Source of the DNA: Pseudonocardia alaniniphila
GTDB lineage: Bacteria > Actinomycetota > Actinomycetes > Mycobacteriales > Pseudonocardiaceae
Direction of reading: 5' to 3'
NCBI RefSeq assembly: GCF_022524485.1
Contig: NZ_JAKXMK010000035.1
Coordinates: 62,001-126,000 of the forward strand
Length of the DNA: 64,000 bases
The notes below the pieces were generated by a model. That model saw nothing but the letters and a program-made list of their open reading frames with translations, was not told the DNA's origin and did no database searches. The translations under genes were made by a program, and so were the position numbers. Below are positions 7,731 to 16,426 of the stretch, one piece after another; the stretch's first letter is position 1, and each line of letters starts with the position of its first letter.

Positions 7731-8093
7731 TGTGTCAGTGGATGCAGCCACGGGCGGGGACGGTAACGGGCATCGGCATCCCGACAACGCCTCGTCCTCG
7801 ACGCCTCTGGCTCTGCCCGGACCTGTCAGTCGGTCGGCCTTGTCATCGGCGGGCCACTTGTCCATGAACCCCGCGCTGCGATCCCATTGCTCGCGGAGCG
7901 ACTTCTCGAATGTGCTCTCCATGAGACCGCCGACGCCCAAGATAGTGGCCTCGACCTCGATGTCCGTGACGCGACGGACCTTGTCGATGCCGAGGGCCTC
8001 GGCACGCAGCATGCCCTCCTGTCGGAGCTTGTCGCTCGGCTGTCCGCGGGAGTGCACACGGCCTGGTCGCCCGTTTGCATTTCGGTCGATCAC
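7731..8093 (-). pseudogene. In-frame remnant resembling the C-terminus of a DUF2505/SRPBCC protein
   Basis: Upstream of and in frame with the isomerase-like gene is a segment with VRRVTDIEVEATILGVGG followed by a long helix (MESTFEKSLREQWDRSAGF). This resembles the last strand and C-terminal helix of DUF2505/SRPBCC-fold proteins. No N-terminal part is found beyond 8093. It is either a decayed neighbour or part of a recent in-frame fusion. The resemblance is judged by eye and is weak. Confidence 0.35.
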
Positions 8094-8608
8094 GGGAGCT
8101 CGAATCGCCGGCTTTGTCTCGGGCCGGTCGGAGGACGAGTACGAGCGGTCACGCGCTGGCGGGCAGGGAGCTCGTCGGACGATCTCCTTTGGCCGACGGT
8201 GCGGGCGAGGATGGCGTCTTGCCCCCGAAGGAACTCGGGGCCTCGGCTGTCGCCGGGTGAGCAGGCCCAGACTCAGTCGCTCCGGCTTGTCGGGTTGATC
8301 AAGTGGTCGGAACGTAGCGTGTTGCAGTAGCCGCCACGCGGCACAGATCGGACGGCCAAGGGGTAGATGGCCGAGCCGGATCCCTCGTGCGGCGCGCTCG
8401 CGCTCGGCCGCTGACCGGGCCGGTCGGTCGACCCGGCAACGCGTCGAAGGGGCCTCGACCGCGGTCGCACTCGTGATCCTTGGCGCAGGTCACGCAGAAG
8501 CTGCGGAAAGTAAGAATCGGCATCAGGGGGCCACCAGGACAGATTTCGTTACATCACAGTGCTGTAAACTAGCCCGAGGTAGGCGCGATCTGGGGTCCAG
8601 CCTTGTGT

Positions 8609-8624
8609 ATCGAATCGGTTCGAT
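8609..8624. promoter_or_regulatory. Operator-like inverted repeat 1
   Basis: ATCGAA and TTCGAT flank TCGG as perfect arms. The site lies about 300 bp upstream of the glycosyltransferase start and 65 bp before a second palindrome containing the same CGAATCGG string. Confidence 0.45.
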
Positions 8625-8673
8625 CCCGCGACGTTGCAGCGCGGAGGTTCCGCGGCGCCGGATTGTGAGGCGA

Positions 8674-8685
8674 ATCGGATCCGAT
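8674..8685. promoter_or_regulatory. Operator-like inverted repeat 2
   Basis: ATCGGATCCGAT is a perfect 12-bp palindrome preceded by CGA, so it shares CGAATCGG with the site at 8611-8618. Repeated sites at this spacing suggest a regulator binding twice. Confidence 0.45.
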
Positions 8686-8922
8686 ATCCGACTTGTGCCG
8701 GTGGCGGAACGCGACACCGGAGGCGCCGGTGATCAAGGGGTTCCGTGTCGACGAAGGGTTGGTCCGGATTGGCGCCACTCACTTCGTGGCCGCGCCGACC
8801 TTCGTCCACGACATGATCGCGGCCGACGGTGAGATGCCCCCAGTTGCCCGCTTTCCGCGCGATGCGGGTGGGGGAGGTCGGCCTCGCCGCGAGTGAGAAG
8901 GCCTCGTTGAGAAAGGTTAGAA

Positions 8923-10179
8923 GTGGCAAAAATACTTACCTACCAGACACCCGCGATGGGTCACCTGTTCCCCACGAGCGTCCTGCTGGCAGAGCTTCGC
9001 GACCGGCGTCACGACATCGCACTGCGCACCCTTGCCGCCGGCGTGGAGATCGGCCGCGAGATGGGTTTCGCCACCGAGGCCGTCGATCCCCGCATCGAGG
9101 CCACGCCGTTGGACGACTGGAAGGCCACGAACCCCAAGGCCGCCCTCCGGCGGGCATTGGACGTGTTCGCTACGCGCGCCGAGTACGAAGTGGATGACCT
9201 GCGCAACGCGATCGCCAATGTGTCACCCGACGTCGTGATCGTCGACGCGAACTGCTGGGGTGCGGCCGCGGTGGCGGAAGCCAGTGGGCTGCCCTGGGTG
9301 ACGTTCTATGCCTTTCTCCCGTACCTCCGATCACGAGGGGTGCCGCCGTGGGGGCCCGGGCTGCGGCCGCGGCCCGGCATGGTCGGCCGGATCAGGGACG
9401 CGGTTGTTCGAACGAGGGTGAGCGGCGCGTTCAACAAGGCGATGCTGGGTCCGCTCAACCGCATTTGCGCGCAGGCCGGGGTGCCGCGTGCCGGTTCGGT
9501 GGATGATTTCATGCTGCGGCCACCACTGAAGCTCGTCGCCACCGCACAGCCGTTCGACTATCCGCATCCGGATTGGGATGACTCGATACAGCTGATCGGC
9601 GCGTGCGCCTTCGACCCCGCGCCGAAGGCGGTGCCGGAATGGCTCGCCGCTATCGACCGGCCGATCGTGCTGGTGTCGACGTCCTCGGAGTTCCATGGCG
9701 ACACGGATATGGCGCTCCTCGCGCTCAGCGCGCTGGCCGACGAGCCCGTCCACGTCGTGGCGACATTCCCGGCCGGGGTGCCGGCCGAGATCGCAGCGCC
9801 GGCGAACGCGACCGTCTGTGAGTTCGTGCCGCACAGCGTGGTGCTGGACCGCGCGGCGTGCGCCGTTACCCATGGCGGAATGGGCACGACGCAAAAGGCC
9901 TTGGCCCGGGGCGTTCCGGTATGTGTGGTGCCGCAGGGGCGCGATCAGTTCGAGGTCGCCCGGCGCGTGGAGGTGGCGGGATGCGGCACTCGGCTGCCGG
10001 CCAAGAACCTCACTGCGACCCGCCTACGTGACAAGGTTCGGCAGGCAATGGCGATGACCGACGGAGCCCGCCGCGTCGCTGCCGGGTTTGCGGCCACCGG
10101 CGGAGCGGAGCACGGGGCCAACATGATCGAACACCGGCTGCTCGGTCTGTCGCAGCCGACGTCCTGGGACACGTGGTAG
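8923..10179 (+). CDS. GT1-family glycosyltransferase (MGT/UGT-like)
   Basis: The protein (418 aa, GTG start) has the GT-B layout. The N-terminal acceptor domain begins MAKILTYQTPAMGHLFPTSVL, with the His that usually activates the acceptor. The C-terminal nucleotide-sugar domain carries FVPHSVVLDRAACAVTHGGM and GVPVCVVPQGRDQFEVARRV, the motif typical of antibiotic and flavonoid glycosyltransferases. It probably transfers a sugar from an NDP-sugar to a small hydroxylated molecule, for detoxification or tailoring. No biosynthetic genes are adjacent and sugar specificity cannot be read. An 830-bp upstream region with two palindromes suggests dedicated regulation. Confidence 0.9.
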   Translation: MAKILTYQTPAMGHLFPTSVLLAELRDRRHDIALRTLAAGVEIGREMGFATEAVDPRIEATPLDDWKATNPKAALRRALDVFATRAEYEVDDLRNAIANVSPDVVIVDANCWGAAAVAEASGLPWVTFYAFLPYLRSRGVPPWGPGLRPRPGMVGRIRDAVVRTRVSGAFNKAMLGPLNRICAQAGVPRAGSVDDFMLRPPLKLVATAQPFDYPHPDWDDSIQLIGACAFDPAPKAVPEWLAAIDRPIVLVSTSSEFHGDTDMALLALSALADEPVHVVATFPAGVPAEIAAPANATVCEFVPHSVVLDRAACAVTHGGMGTTQKALARGVPVCVVPQGRDQFEVARRVEVAGCGTRLPAKNLTATRLRDKVRQAMAMTDGARRVAAGFAATGGAEHGANMIEHRLLGLSQPTSWDTW

Positions 10180-10264
10180 CTCGTGTTCGTAGCTGAGGGT
10201 GTCGATGGTCCTGCGATGTAGCACATCGGCCGTGGTGCGGATGTGCTTCACAGAAACACGATCA

Positions 10265-10990
10265 TCATCGACGCAGCGAGGAGCGGCCACCGAGGGCGCG
10301 AAGCCAGTCGGCGAGGTCGGTGGCGCCATGGCGGACGGCGGCGTCTAGTGGGGTGAGCTCGTTCCATCCGACCCAGTTGAGGTCTGCGCCGCGGGACAGC
10401 AGGTATTCGGCGGTGCCGCGATGGCCGCCATGACAGGCGCCCCAGAAGGCGCCCGTGATCTCCTCCGTGGTCGGCGCCGGGTACGTGCCGAAGCAGGCTT
10501 CGACGCGGTCCAGCAGGCCGAGTGCGGCAGATTCCCAGAGCCCGCTGTGCGCCCCGCGTTCGATCAGTCGCCGGGCGGCGCTCCACTGGCCGAAAGCGGT
10601 GGCGTCAGTCAGCGGCGTGCCGTCGGCGATGACCGCACCGTCGGCATCGATCTCGGCGCCGGCATCGAGGAGGGCATCAAGGACCTCCACGTCGTCACAG
10701 CTCGCGGCCCAATGCAACGGTGTCTCGGCGTCGGGGCCGACGAAGCGGGCGTTGACGTCCGCCCCGGCATCGACGAGAGCGGCAACGGTGGCGGCGCTGC
10801 CGGGGAAGTGGCCGGGCCAGTCGGTCAGCACATGCAGCAGAGAGCGCGCCTCGCGGTCGTCGCCCAGGCGTGCGGTGGCCAGGCCGGGGTTCTCGGCGAG
10901 AAGCTTGGTCAGCGTGTCGAGGGCTCCGGTGCGGATCGCGTCGACAGCGGCGACGGCGAGCGGGTGATCAGGGCTGAGTGTCGCAGACAC
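10265..10990 (-). CDS. Ankyrin-repeat protein
   Basis: The protein (241 aa, GTG start) contains several ankyrin units. Recognisable ones are ETPLHWAASCDDVEVLDALL, then TPLTDATAFGQWSAARRLIE, then HGGHRGTAEYLLSRGADLN, then LTPLDAAVRHGATDLADWL, each with the TPL/A..G....LL pattern. No catalytic domain, signal peptide or membrane segment is seen, so a cytoplasmic protein-protein interaction role is likely. The partner is unknown. It is convergent with the glycosyltransferase gene. Confidence 0.85.
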   Translation of the reverse strand: MSATLSPDHPLAVAAVDAIRTGALDTLTKLLAENPGLATARLGDDREARSLLHVLTDWPGHFPGSAATVAALVDAGADVNARFVGPDAETPLHWAASCDDVEVLDALLDAGAEIDADGAVIADGTPLTDATAFGQWSAARRLIERGAHSGLWESAALGLLDRVEACFGTYPAPTTEEITGAFWGACHGGHRGTAEYLLSRGADLNWVGWNELTPLDAAVRHGATDLADWLRALGGRSSLRR

Positions 10991-11224
10991 GGCTACTCAC
11001 AATCGCTGGCGGGGATTCGGTCATCGCGATACCGGACAAGATCCAGCATGCTGTAAGGGTTTCGGAGGTGGAATCCCCAGCGCAAGCCCCCGCACTCCGC
11101 GGCATCAGACCGTGGTTGCAAGCGTGTCGGGACTGTCCACCATGGTCACCCTTGCTACTTTCCGATTCCCCTGAATCGCCACCGGAGAGATTCGCGCCCG
11201 CAGGCGGACGAGAGGAAACGGATC

Positions 11225-12733
11225 ATGGATGGCTTTTCGCGTCGCGGATTGCTCAAGGCGACGGCGGTTGCCGGCGCCGGTGCGGTGGTCGGCGCCGGTG
11301 CGGTCGTCGCCTCGGGCATCACGGTCGTCGAGTCGCCGGGCACGAGCGATGTGAGCAGGGAGTCTGAGAGCGTGACGTGCTCACCGGCGGAGCTGACCGG
11401 CCGCATCGTCCGTCGCAACGACCCCGACTACGCCGAGGCGAGCCTGGGCTGGGACGAACTGTTCGTTCACTACCCGCTGGTCATCGTCTACGCCCAGAAC
11501 ACCCAGGACGTGGTGAACGCCCTGACCTGGGCGCGGCAGCATGACGTCGCGCTGCGGGTGCGCAGCGGCGGCCACAGCCTTGAAGGCTGGTCGAACGTGG
11601 ACAACGGCATCGTGATCGATGTCAGCGAGCTGAAGTCGGTGCACATCGACACCCTCGCTCGAACGGTGACGGTCGGCGCCGGGCTCAACCAGCTGGAAGC
11701 GGTGACCACTCTCGCCGAGAAGAACCTTGCGGTGACGACCGGCACGGAGGGCAGTGTGGGCCTGGCCGGAGCGACGCTCGGCGGCGGCTTCGGCTTCCTC
11801 ACGAGGTACCTCGGTATGGCCTGCGATGGTCTGGTCGGGGCCGAGGTCGTCGTGGCGGAAGGCGCCGCCTGCGCCGGGGTGGTCAAGGCGGGCCTGGAGC
11901 AGAATTCCGACCTGTTGTGGGCTCTGCGTGGCGCGGGAAACGGCAACTTCGGCATCGTCACATCACTCACCTACGAGGTGGCTCCGCTCCAGAGCGTCGC
12001 CTACCTGCAAGCGACGTGGGACGGCATGGGGGACCTGCACCGGGTCTTCGACACCTGGCAGCGCACGGCGCCGGTAGCCGACAACCGCTTGGGTACCCAG
12101 CTCGAGATCCACCGGAACCAGACCCTGTTGTTCGCGGTCCTCGCGGAGGGGACGAAGGCGGAGGCGGAGAAGCTGCTGGCCCCGATCCTCTCGATCGGCA
12201 ACCCCGATGTCTCGGTGAAGGTCGCCAACTGGGGTGAGGTGTATTCGGGATTTCAGATCCCGACCGAGAACGAACCCGCGAACTGGAAATTCTTCTCGCA
12301 GTTCACTCAGAAACCGTTCCCGGACGAGGCGATCACCATCATCGGCTCGTTCATGCGGGACGCGCCCACCGACGACAGCAACTTCTTCACCCAGGCCTTC
12401 GGCGGAGCGGTCAGGCAGAGCCCTCGTGGCGACACGTCGTTCCCCCACCGCGACGCTCTGTTCTACTCCGAGCCGGGCGCCGGTTGGGGCACCCGCGGCG
12501 TACCGGGCAGCGGCGACGCACTGACCCCGCAGGCCCAGGCATGGATCGCCGAATTCAGCCAGGCGCTGCGGCCCTACGTGAACGGCGCCTACGTCAACGT
12601 CCCGAACGTCGGAATGCAGGACTGGGCGACCGCATATTGGGGTGCCAACTTCGACCGGCTGCGCGAGATCAAGGCGAAGTACGATCCTCGGAACGTCTTC
12701 CAGTACGAGCAGAGCATCCCGCCCGCGTTCTGA
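11225..12733 (+). CDS. FAD-binding oxidoreductase, berberine-bridge-enzyme family, Tat-exported
   Basis: The protein (502 aa) starts with a twin-arginine signal (FSRRGLLKATAVAGAG). An FAD_binding_4 domain follows, with RSGGHSLEGW supplying His117 for covalent 8-alpha attachment of FAD. The BBE C-terminal segment (YWGANFDRLREIKAKYDPRN) is also present. In bicovalent family members a Cys in the GxC..VG motif attaches FAD a second time. Here that position is Glu175 (TTGTEGSVGLAGATLGGG), so only single attachment is expected. Family members oxidise sugars, alkaloids or polyketides with O2. A good ribosome binding site (GAGAGGAAA) precedes the ATG. The substrate is unknown. Confidence 0.88.
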   Translation: MDGFSRRGLLKATAVAGAGAVVGAGAVVASGITVVESPGTSDVSRESESVTCSPAELTGRIVRRNDPDYAEASLGWDELFVHYPLVIVYAQNTQDVVNALTWARQHDVALRVRSGGHSLEGWSNVDNGIVIDVSELKSVHIDTLARTVTVGAGLNQLEAVTTLAEKNLAVTTGTEGSVGLAGATLGGGFGFLTRYLGMACDGLVGAEVVVAEGAACAGVVKAGLEQNSDLLWALRGAGNGNFGIVTSLTYEVAPLQSVAYLQATWDGMGDLHRVFDTWQRTAPVADNRLGTQLEIHRNQTLLFAVLAEGTKAEAEKLLAPILSIGNPDVSVKVANWGEVYSGFQIPTENEPANWKFFSQFTQKPFPDEAITIIGSFMRDAPTDDSNFFTQAFGGAVRQSPRGDTSFPHRDALFYSEPGAGWGTRGVPGSGDALTPQAQAWIAEFSQALRPYVNGAYVNVPNVGMQDWATAYWGANFDRLREIKAKYDPRNVFQYEQSIPPAF

Positions 12734-12826
12734 GGACCGACCGCAACTGAGACCCTTGGCGCACCGTGGACTGCTGGTTCATTCTCAGCTGCTCCCACTC
12801 CAGTCAACACGTCCGGCAGATCCGCG

Positions 12827-13993
12827 GTGAGTAAGTGGCGCGCGCTCGCCGGCGCGGTGTTGCTCGACCTGGCCGTGAGCCCGCTGTTCGCCTGGGACGT
12901 CTTCACCGGGTCACTGCGTCGGGACCTCGGCGTCGGCGATGCCCAGTTGGCCAGTGTCTTCTCGGTCGGCTTGGCGGCCTTCATGGTCGGGGTCCTGGTC
13001 GGCGGGCGGGTGGCCGACTTGGTCTCGCCCCGGCGGCTGGCCCTGATCACCGCCCTCGGCACAGTTCTCGGCCTGCTGGGCAGCGCCGCCGCGACATCGC
13101 TACCGATACTGATTCTTGCCTTCGGCGTCCTGCTCGGCGCCGCGACCGGGCTCGGGTATGCCACCGCCGTCCGCGTTGCCGGCACCGTGCAATCCGGACG
13201 TGGCCTGGCGCTCGGCCTCGTGGTCAGCGCCTACGCGGTCGGCACGGCAGTCCTCGCTCCGGTGGCCGCCGTCCTGCTTGTCGCGGTCGGACACAGCGGG
13301 ACCTTCGTCGTGCTGGCCGCGGTGCTCGGCGGCGTCCTCATCGCCGCTGCTGCTCTCGTCCCCGGCCGTGCGCCCAGCCCGCGGCAATCGCGGCGCCGGA
13401 CCCGCATCACCCGCCTGAGCAGGCCTGTCGCTGTCCTCTGGCTGGTGTTCGCACTGAGTAGCGCACCTGCTCTTGCCGCTTTCGCGCAGGCCGGGAACCT
13501 GGCCGGGACACCGAGCGCAGTGGCGCTCGCGGTGACGCTGCTCAACGTCGGCAACTTCGTCGGTCGGCTCGTCGCGGGACCCCTGTCGGACCGGGTGGGA
13601 CGGTCCACAGCGCTGCACGGCAACTCCGCCCTGCTCCTTCTCGCGTGTCTCCCCTTGGCGGTGGGCGTGAGTGGCCCGATCGCGCTCGTCGCCCTGTTCC
13701 TCCTGGGGACGCAGTACGGCGCGACCTCCACGCTCATCCCGGCCGCCACCGCGGACGTGGTCCCCAGCGAACAGTTCGGGAGTACCTACGGCGTGGTCTT
13801 CACCGGATGGGGCATCGCAGGCCTCCTGGCGCCCGTCGCCGCGGCCACGTTCGCCGCTCAGATCGGCTTCGACGGCGTGTACCGGTCCTTCATCGTCATT
13901 GCCGTGCTGGCCTGGGCGTGCGTGGCGACCTACGCCAGGCTCGTCCACGGCGCCGGCGGGCAGCCTGCCGGCCCCGGGGAGGGGACGACATGA
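12827..13993 (+). CDS. MFS transporter
   Basis: The protein (388 aa, GTG start) is strongly hydrophobic, with about twelve predicted membrane segments. The MFS signature between segments 2 and 3 reads GGRVADLVSPRRLAL, and a second-half equivalent is GPLSDRVGRSTAL. The pattern is closest to oxalate:formate-antiporter-like (OFA) permeases. It follows the FAD oxidase gene by about 90 bp and could move that enzyme's substrate or product. It converges with the arsenic operon, from which it is separated by only 16 bp. Substrate is unknown. Confidence 0.8.
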   Translation: MSKWRALAGAVLLDLAVSPLFAWDVFTGSLRRDLGVGDAQLASVFSVGLAAFMVGVLVGGRVADLVSPRRLALITALGTVLGLLGSAAATSLPILILAFGVLLGAATGLGYATAVRVAGTVQSGRGLALGLVVSAYAVGTAVLAPVAAVLLVAVGHSGTFVVLAAVLGGVLIAAAALVPGRAPSPRQSRRRTRITRLSRPVAVLWLVFALSSAPALAAFAQAGNLAGTPSAVALAVTLLNVGNFVGRLVAGPLSDRVGRSTALHGNSALLLLACLPLAVGVSGPIALVALFLLGTQYGATSTLIPAATADVVPSEQFGSTYGVVFTGWGIAGLLAPVAAATFAAQIGFDGVYRSFIVIAVLAWACVATYARLVHGAGGQPAGPGEGTT

Positions 13994-14009
13994 CGGTCGG
14001 GACGTGCCG

Positions 14010-14417
14010 CTAGACCGTCGGGTCCGGGACGAGCTCGGCCAGCAGGGCGCGGACTCTGGTGTCGATGTCGTCGCGGATGGGACGGATCTCGTCGGGGCTC
14101 TTGCCTGCGGGATCTGGGAGTTGCCAGTCGAGGTAGCGCTTGCCGGGGAAGATCGGGCAGGCGTCGCCGCAGCCCATGGAGATGACGACGTCGCAGGCCT
14201 GGACGGCGTCGCTGGTGAGGAGCTTGGGCTGCTCGCGGGACAGGTCGATGCCGATCTCGGCCATGACCTGGCGAACGGCCGGGTTGATGGTGTCGGCGGG
14301 TGCCGAGCCCGCCGAGCGGACGGTGACGCTGCCGCGAGCGTGATGGTGCAACAGGGCGGCGGCCATCTGGGAGCGGCCGGCGTTGTGCACGCAGACGAAC
14401 AGCACTTCGGGAGTCAC
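14010..14417 (-). CDS. arsC: Arsenate reductase, low-molecular-weight phosphatase type
   Basis: The protein (135 aa) reduces arsenate to arsenite. The phosphatase loop CVHNAGR at residues 9-15 is the CX5R active site, and MGCGDACPIFPG carries the later cysteines. It resembles the actinobacterial enzymes that use mycothiol/mycoredoxin; thioredoxin coupling is an alternative. The GTG start at 14417 overlaps the stop of the upstream transporter gene as GTGA, so the two are translationally coupled in the order arsR-acr3-arsC. Arsenite made here is exported by Acr3. Confidence 0.92.
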   Translation of the reverse strand: MTPEVLFVCVHNAGRSQMAAALLHHHARGSVTVRSAGSAPADTINPAVRQVMAEIGIDLSREQPKLLTSDAVQACDVVISMGCGDACPIFPGKRYLDWQLPDPAGKSPDEIRPIRDDIDTRVRALLAELVPDPTV

Positions 14418-15478
14418 GTGCGCTCCTTCCAGCGGCGGCGGGCGGCGAGGGAGACGTAGACCAGGGCGACCAGGACCGGAACCTCGATCAGCGGGCCGAC
14501 GACACCGGCGAGGGCTTGTCCAGAGGTGACACCGAAGGTGGCGATCGCAACCGCGATGGCAAGTTCGAAGTTGTTGCCTGCGGCCGTGAAGGCCAGCGTG
14601 GTGGTGCGCTCGTAGCCGAGCCCCGCGAGCCTGCCGACGGCGAAGGAGCCTGTCCACATGATCGCGAAGTAGGCCAGCAGGGGGAGGGCGATCCGGGCCA
14701 CGTCCAGGGGCCGGGAGGTGATCGCGTCGCCTTGCAGGGCGAAGAGGATCACGATGGTGAACAGCAGCCCATAGAGGGCAAGGGGCCCGACGCGGGGCAG
14801 GAAGCGGGACTCGTACCAGTTCCGGCCGTGAGTGCGTTCGCCGAGGCGGCGTGACAGGTAGCCGGCGACCAGTGGAACGCCGAGGAAGACCAGTACGGAT
14901 CCGGCGATATGCCAAGGCGACACCGTCAGGTCTGTCTGGGGCAGCCCGAGCCAGCCGGGTAGGCCGTCGAGGTAGAACCAGCCCAGGCCGGCGAACGCGA
15001 CCACTTGGAACACCGAGTTCAGCGCGACCAGTACGGCGGCGGCTTCCCGGTCGCCGCAGGCGAGGTCGTTCCAGATGATGACCATGGCGATGCAGCGGGC
15101 GAGCCCGACGATGATCAGCCCGGTGCGGTACGCGGGCAGGTCCGGCAGCAGCACCCAGGCCAGCGTGAACATGAGCGCGGGGCCGAGGATCCAGTTGAGG
15201 AGGAGCGAGATGATCAGCAGTCGGCGGTCGCCGGTGACGGTGTCGAGGCGGTCGTAGCGCACCTTCGCCAGCACCGGGTACATCATCACGAGCAGCCCGA
15301 GTGCGATCGGCAGGGACACCCCGGCGACCGAAACGGAGTCGAGTGCCGGCCCGAGTACGGGGATCTCTCGCCCGGCGAGCAGGCCGACGGCCATCGCAAC
15401 CAGGATCCAGACGGGCAGGAACCGGTCCAGTATCGAGAGCTGCGCGACGACCGGCGCCGAGCTCGTCCGAACACTCAC
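14414..15478 (-). CDS. acr3: ACR3-family arsenite efflux transporter
   Basis: The protein (354 aa) is an arsenite exporter of the bile/arsenite/riboflavin transporter superfamily, with about ten membrane segments. The segment GLARCIAMVIIWNDLA contains the conserved Cys of ACR3 transporters and ALNSVFQVVAFAGLGW follows. Another conserved segment is TLAFTAAGNNFELAIAVAI. The GTG start overlaps the arsR stop codon (GTGA) and the stop overlaps arsC, giving a tight three-gene operon. Confidence 0.94.
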   Translation of the reverse strand: MSVRTSSAPVVAQLSILDRFLPVWILVAMAVGLLAGREIPVLGPALDSVSVAGVSLPIALGLLVMMYPVLAKVRYDRLDTVTGDRRLLIISLLLNWILGPALMFTLAWVLLPDLPAYRTGLIIVGLARCIAMVIIWNDLACGDREAAAVLVALNSVFQVVAFAGLGWFYLDGLPGWLGLPQTDLTVSPWHIAGSVLVFLGVPLVAGYLSRRLGERTHGRNWYESRFLPRVGPLALYGLLFTIVILFALQGDAITSRPLDVARIALPLLAYFAIMWTGSFAVGRLAGLGYERTTTLAFTAAGNNFELAIAVAIATFGVTSGQALAGVVGPLIEVPVLVALVYVSLAARRRWKERT

Positions 15479-15849
15479 GAACCGACCGCCGACTCGCTCG
15501 GGACGAGAACGGCGGAGAGCCGGCCCAGCGCTTCAGGATGCACGCGGTAGTAGACCCACGTCCCTCGCCGCTCGCCGGAGATCAGCCCGGCCTCGCGCAG
15601 GACCTTGAGGTGGTGGCTGATCGTCGGGCCGGAGAGGTCGAACACGTCGGTCAGCTCGCACACGCACGCTTCCCCGCCGTCGTGTGAGGCGATCAGTGAG
15701 AGCAGGCGGAGCCGGACCGGGTCGCCCATCGCCTTGAACAGACGCGCCAGTTCCGTCGATTGCGCGGCCGACAAGGGCTCGCGCACCAGCGGGGAGCAGC
15801 ACCCCTCCACCTCAGCCGGCTCGCCGAGCGACAGCCCCTGTTTCGACAT
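15475..15849 (-). CDS. arsR: ArsR-family arsenite-responsive repressor
   Basis: The protein (124 aa) has a winged helix-turn-helix (ELTDVFDLSGPTISHHLKVL). Its cysteines are an N-terminal vicinal pair in EGCCSP and the ACVC segment just before the recognition helix. This matches the arrangement known from Corynebacterium glutamicum ArsR, where a Cys-Cys pair near the N-terminus and one Cys of the CVC region bind As(III). I choose the ATG at 15849 over the frame extension to 15927, since AAGG precedes it and the extension runs through the operator region. It should repress both the acr3-arsC operon and the divergent arsI gene. Confidence 0.92.
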   Translation of the reverse strand: MSKQGLSLGEPAEVEGCCSPLVREPLSAAQSTELARLFKAMGDPVRLRLLSLIASHDGGEACVCELTDVFDLSGPTISHHLKVLREAGLISGERRGTWVYYRVHPEALGRLSAVLVPSESAVGS

Positions 15850-15858
15850 TCTTCTACC

Positions 15859-15875
15859 TTGACAGTCGTCGAGAT
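15859..15875. promoter_or_regulatory. ArsR operator candidate, arsR-proximal copy
   Basis: TTGACAGTCGTCGAGAT matches the copy at 15893-15909 at 13 of 17 positions, in the same orientation. It has imperfect dyad symmetry (TTGAC N4 GTCGA). It lies just upstream of the arsR ribosome binding site. Confidence 0.6.
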
Positions 15876-15892
15876 AGCGCGCAACCTCTGTC

Positions 15893-15909
15893 TCGACAGA
15901 CGTCGAAAC
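15893..15909. promoter_or_regulatory. ArsR operator candidate, arsI-proximal copy
   Basis: TCGACAGACGTCGAAAC contains a perfect inverted repeat, TCGAC N4 GTCGA. It is spaced 34 bp from the other copy, about three helical turns, so both could be bound on one DNA face and control the divergent promoters. Confidence 0.6.
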
Positions 15910-15925
15910 AAGAAGGGCCGTGGTC

Positions 15926-16426
15926 ATGTCTCGAGTTCAGCTCGCCCTGCGGGTGTCGGACCTCGAAGGATCCATCGCGTTCTACCGGTCGCTGTTCGGT
16001 GTCGAGCCCGCCAAGCGCCGTCCCGGCTACGCCAACTTCGCGATTGCCGAGCCGCCGCTGAAGCTCGTGCTCATCGAGGGTGAGCCCGGCCAGCCGACCG
16101 TCATGGACCACCTCGGCGTGGAGGTCGAGACCACCGACGAGGTCCGCGACGCCACCGGCCGGCTGTCCGACCTGGGGCTGTTCACCCAGGTCGAGGACGA
16201 CACCACCTGTTGCTACGCGTTGCAGGACAAGGTGTGGGTGCACGGCCCCGGCAAGGAGCCGTGGGAGGTCTACACCGTCAAGGCCGACGCACCCGACGCC
16301 ACGTCGATCCACCCCGTGGGCGTGTCAGCGGCGGCAGCCTGCGAGTGCGGGACCCCGAGCCGGAATGATGCCCAGGGGGATCAGACCGCCGACAGCAGCG
16401 CCTGCTGCTCTCCCGCGAACACCTGA
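15926..16426 (+). CDS. arsI: ArsI/CadI-family C-As lyase (VOC-fold dioxygenase)
   Basis: The protein (166 aa) is an Fe(II)-dependent extradiol-like dioxygenase of the ArsI/CadI family, which cleaves the C-As bond of trivalent organoarsenicals. The vicinal cysteines that bind the arsenical are C95-C96 in TTCCYALQDKVW. The metal triad is likely Gln5, His62 (MDHLG) and Glu114 (PWEVYTV). A Cys-rich tail (ACECGTP ... SACCSPANT) may hold metal. I choose the ATG at 15926, which has AAGGG 8 nt upstream, over the GTG two codons earlier. It is divergent from arsR and shares the operator region. Cadmium induction is the alternative known for CadI. Confidence 0.9.
   Translation: MSRVQLALRVSDLEGSIAFYRSLFGVEPAKRRPGYANFAIAEPPLKLVLIEGEPGQPTVMDHLGVEVETTDEVRDATGRLSDLGLFTQVEDDTTCCYALQDKVWVHGPGKEPWEVYTVKADAPDATSIHPVGVSAAAACECGTPSRNDAQGDQTADSSACCSPANT

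Larger units (their letters stand above)
8094..8922. other. Long intergenic region upstream of the glycosyltransferase
   Basis: About 830 bp contain no gene I can support. Short frames on both strands lack family resemblance. The notable content is two operator-like palindromes at 8609-8624 and 8674-8685 that share the core CGAATCGG. The region may be what remains of a deleted regulator gene. Confidence 0.5.
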
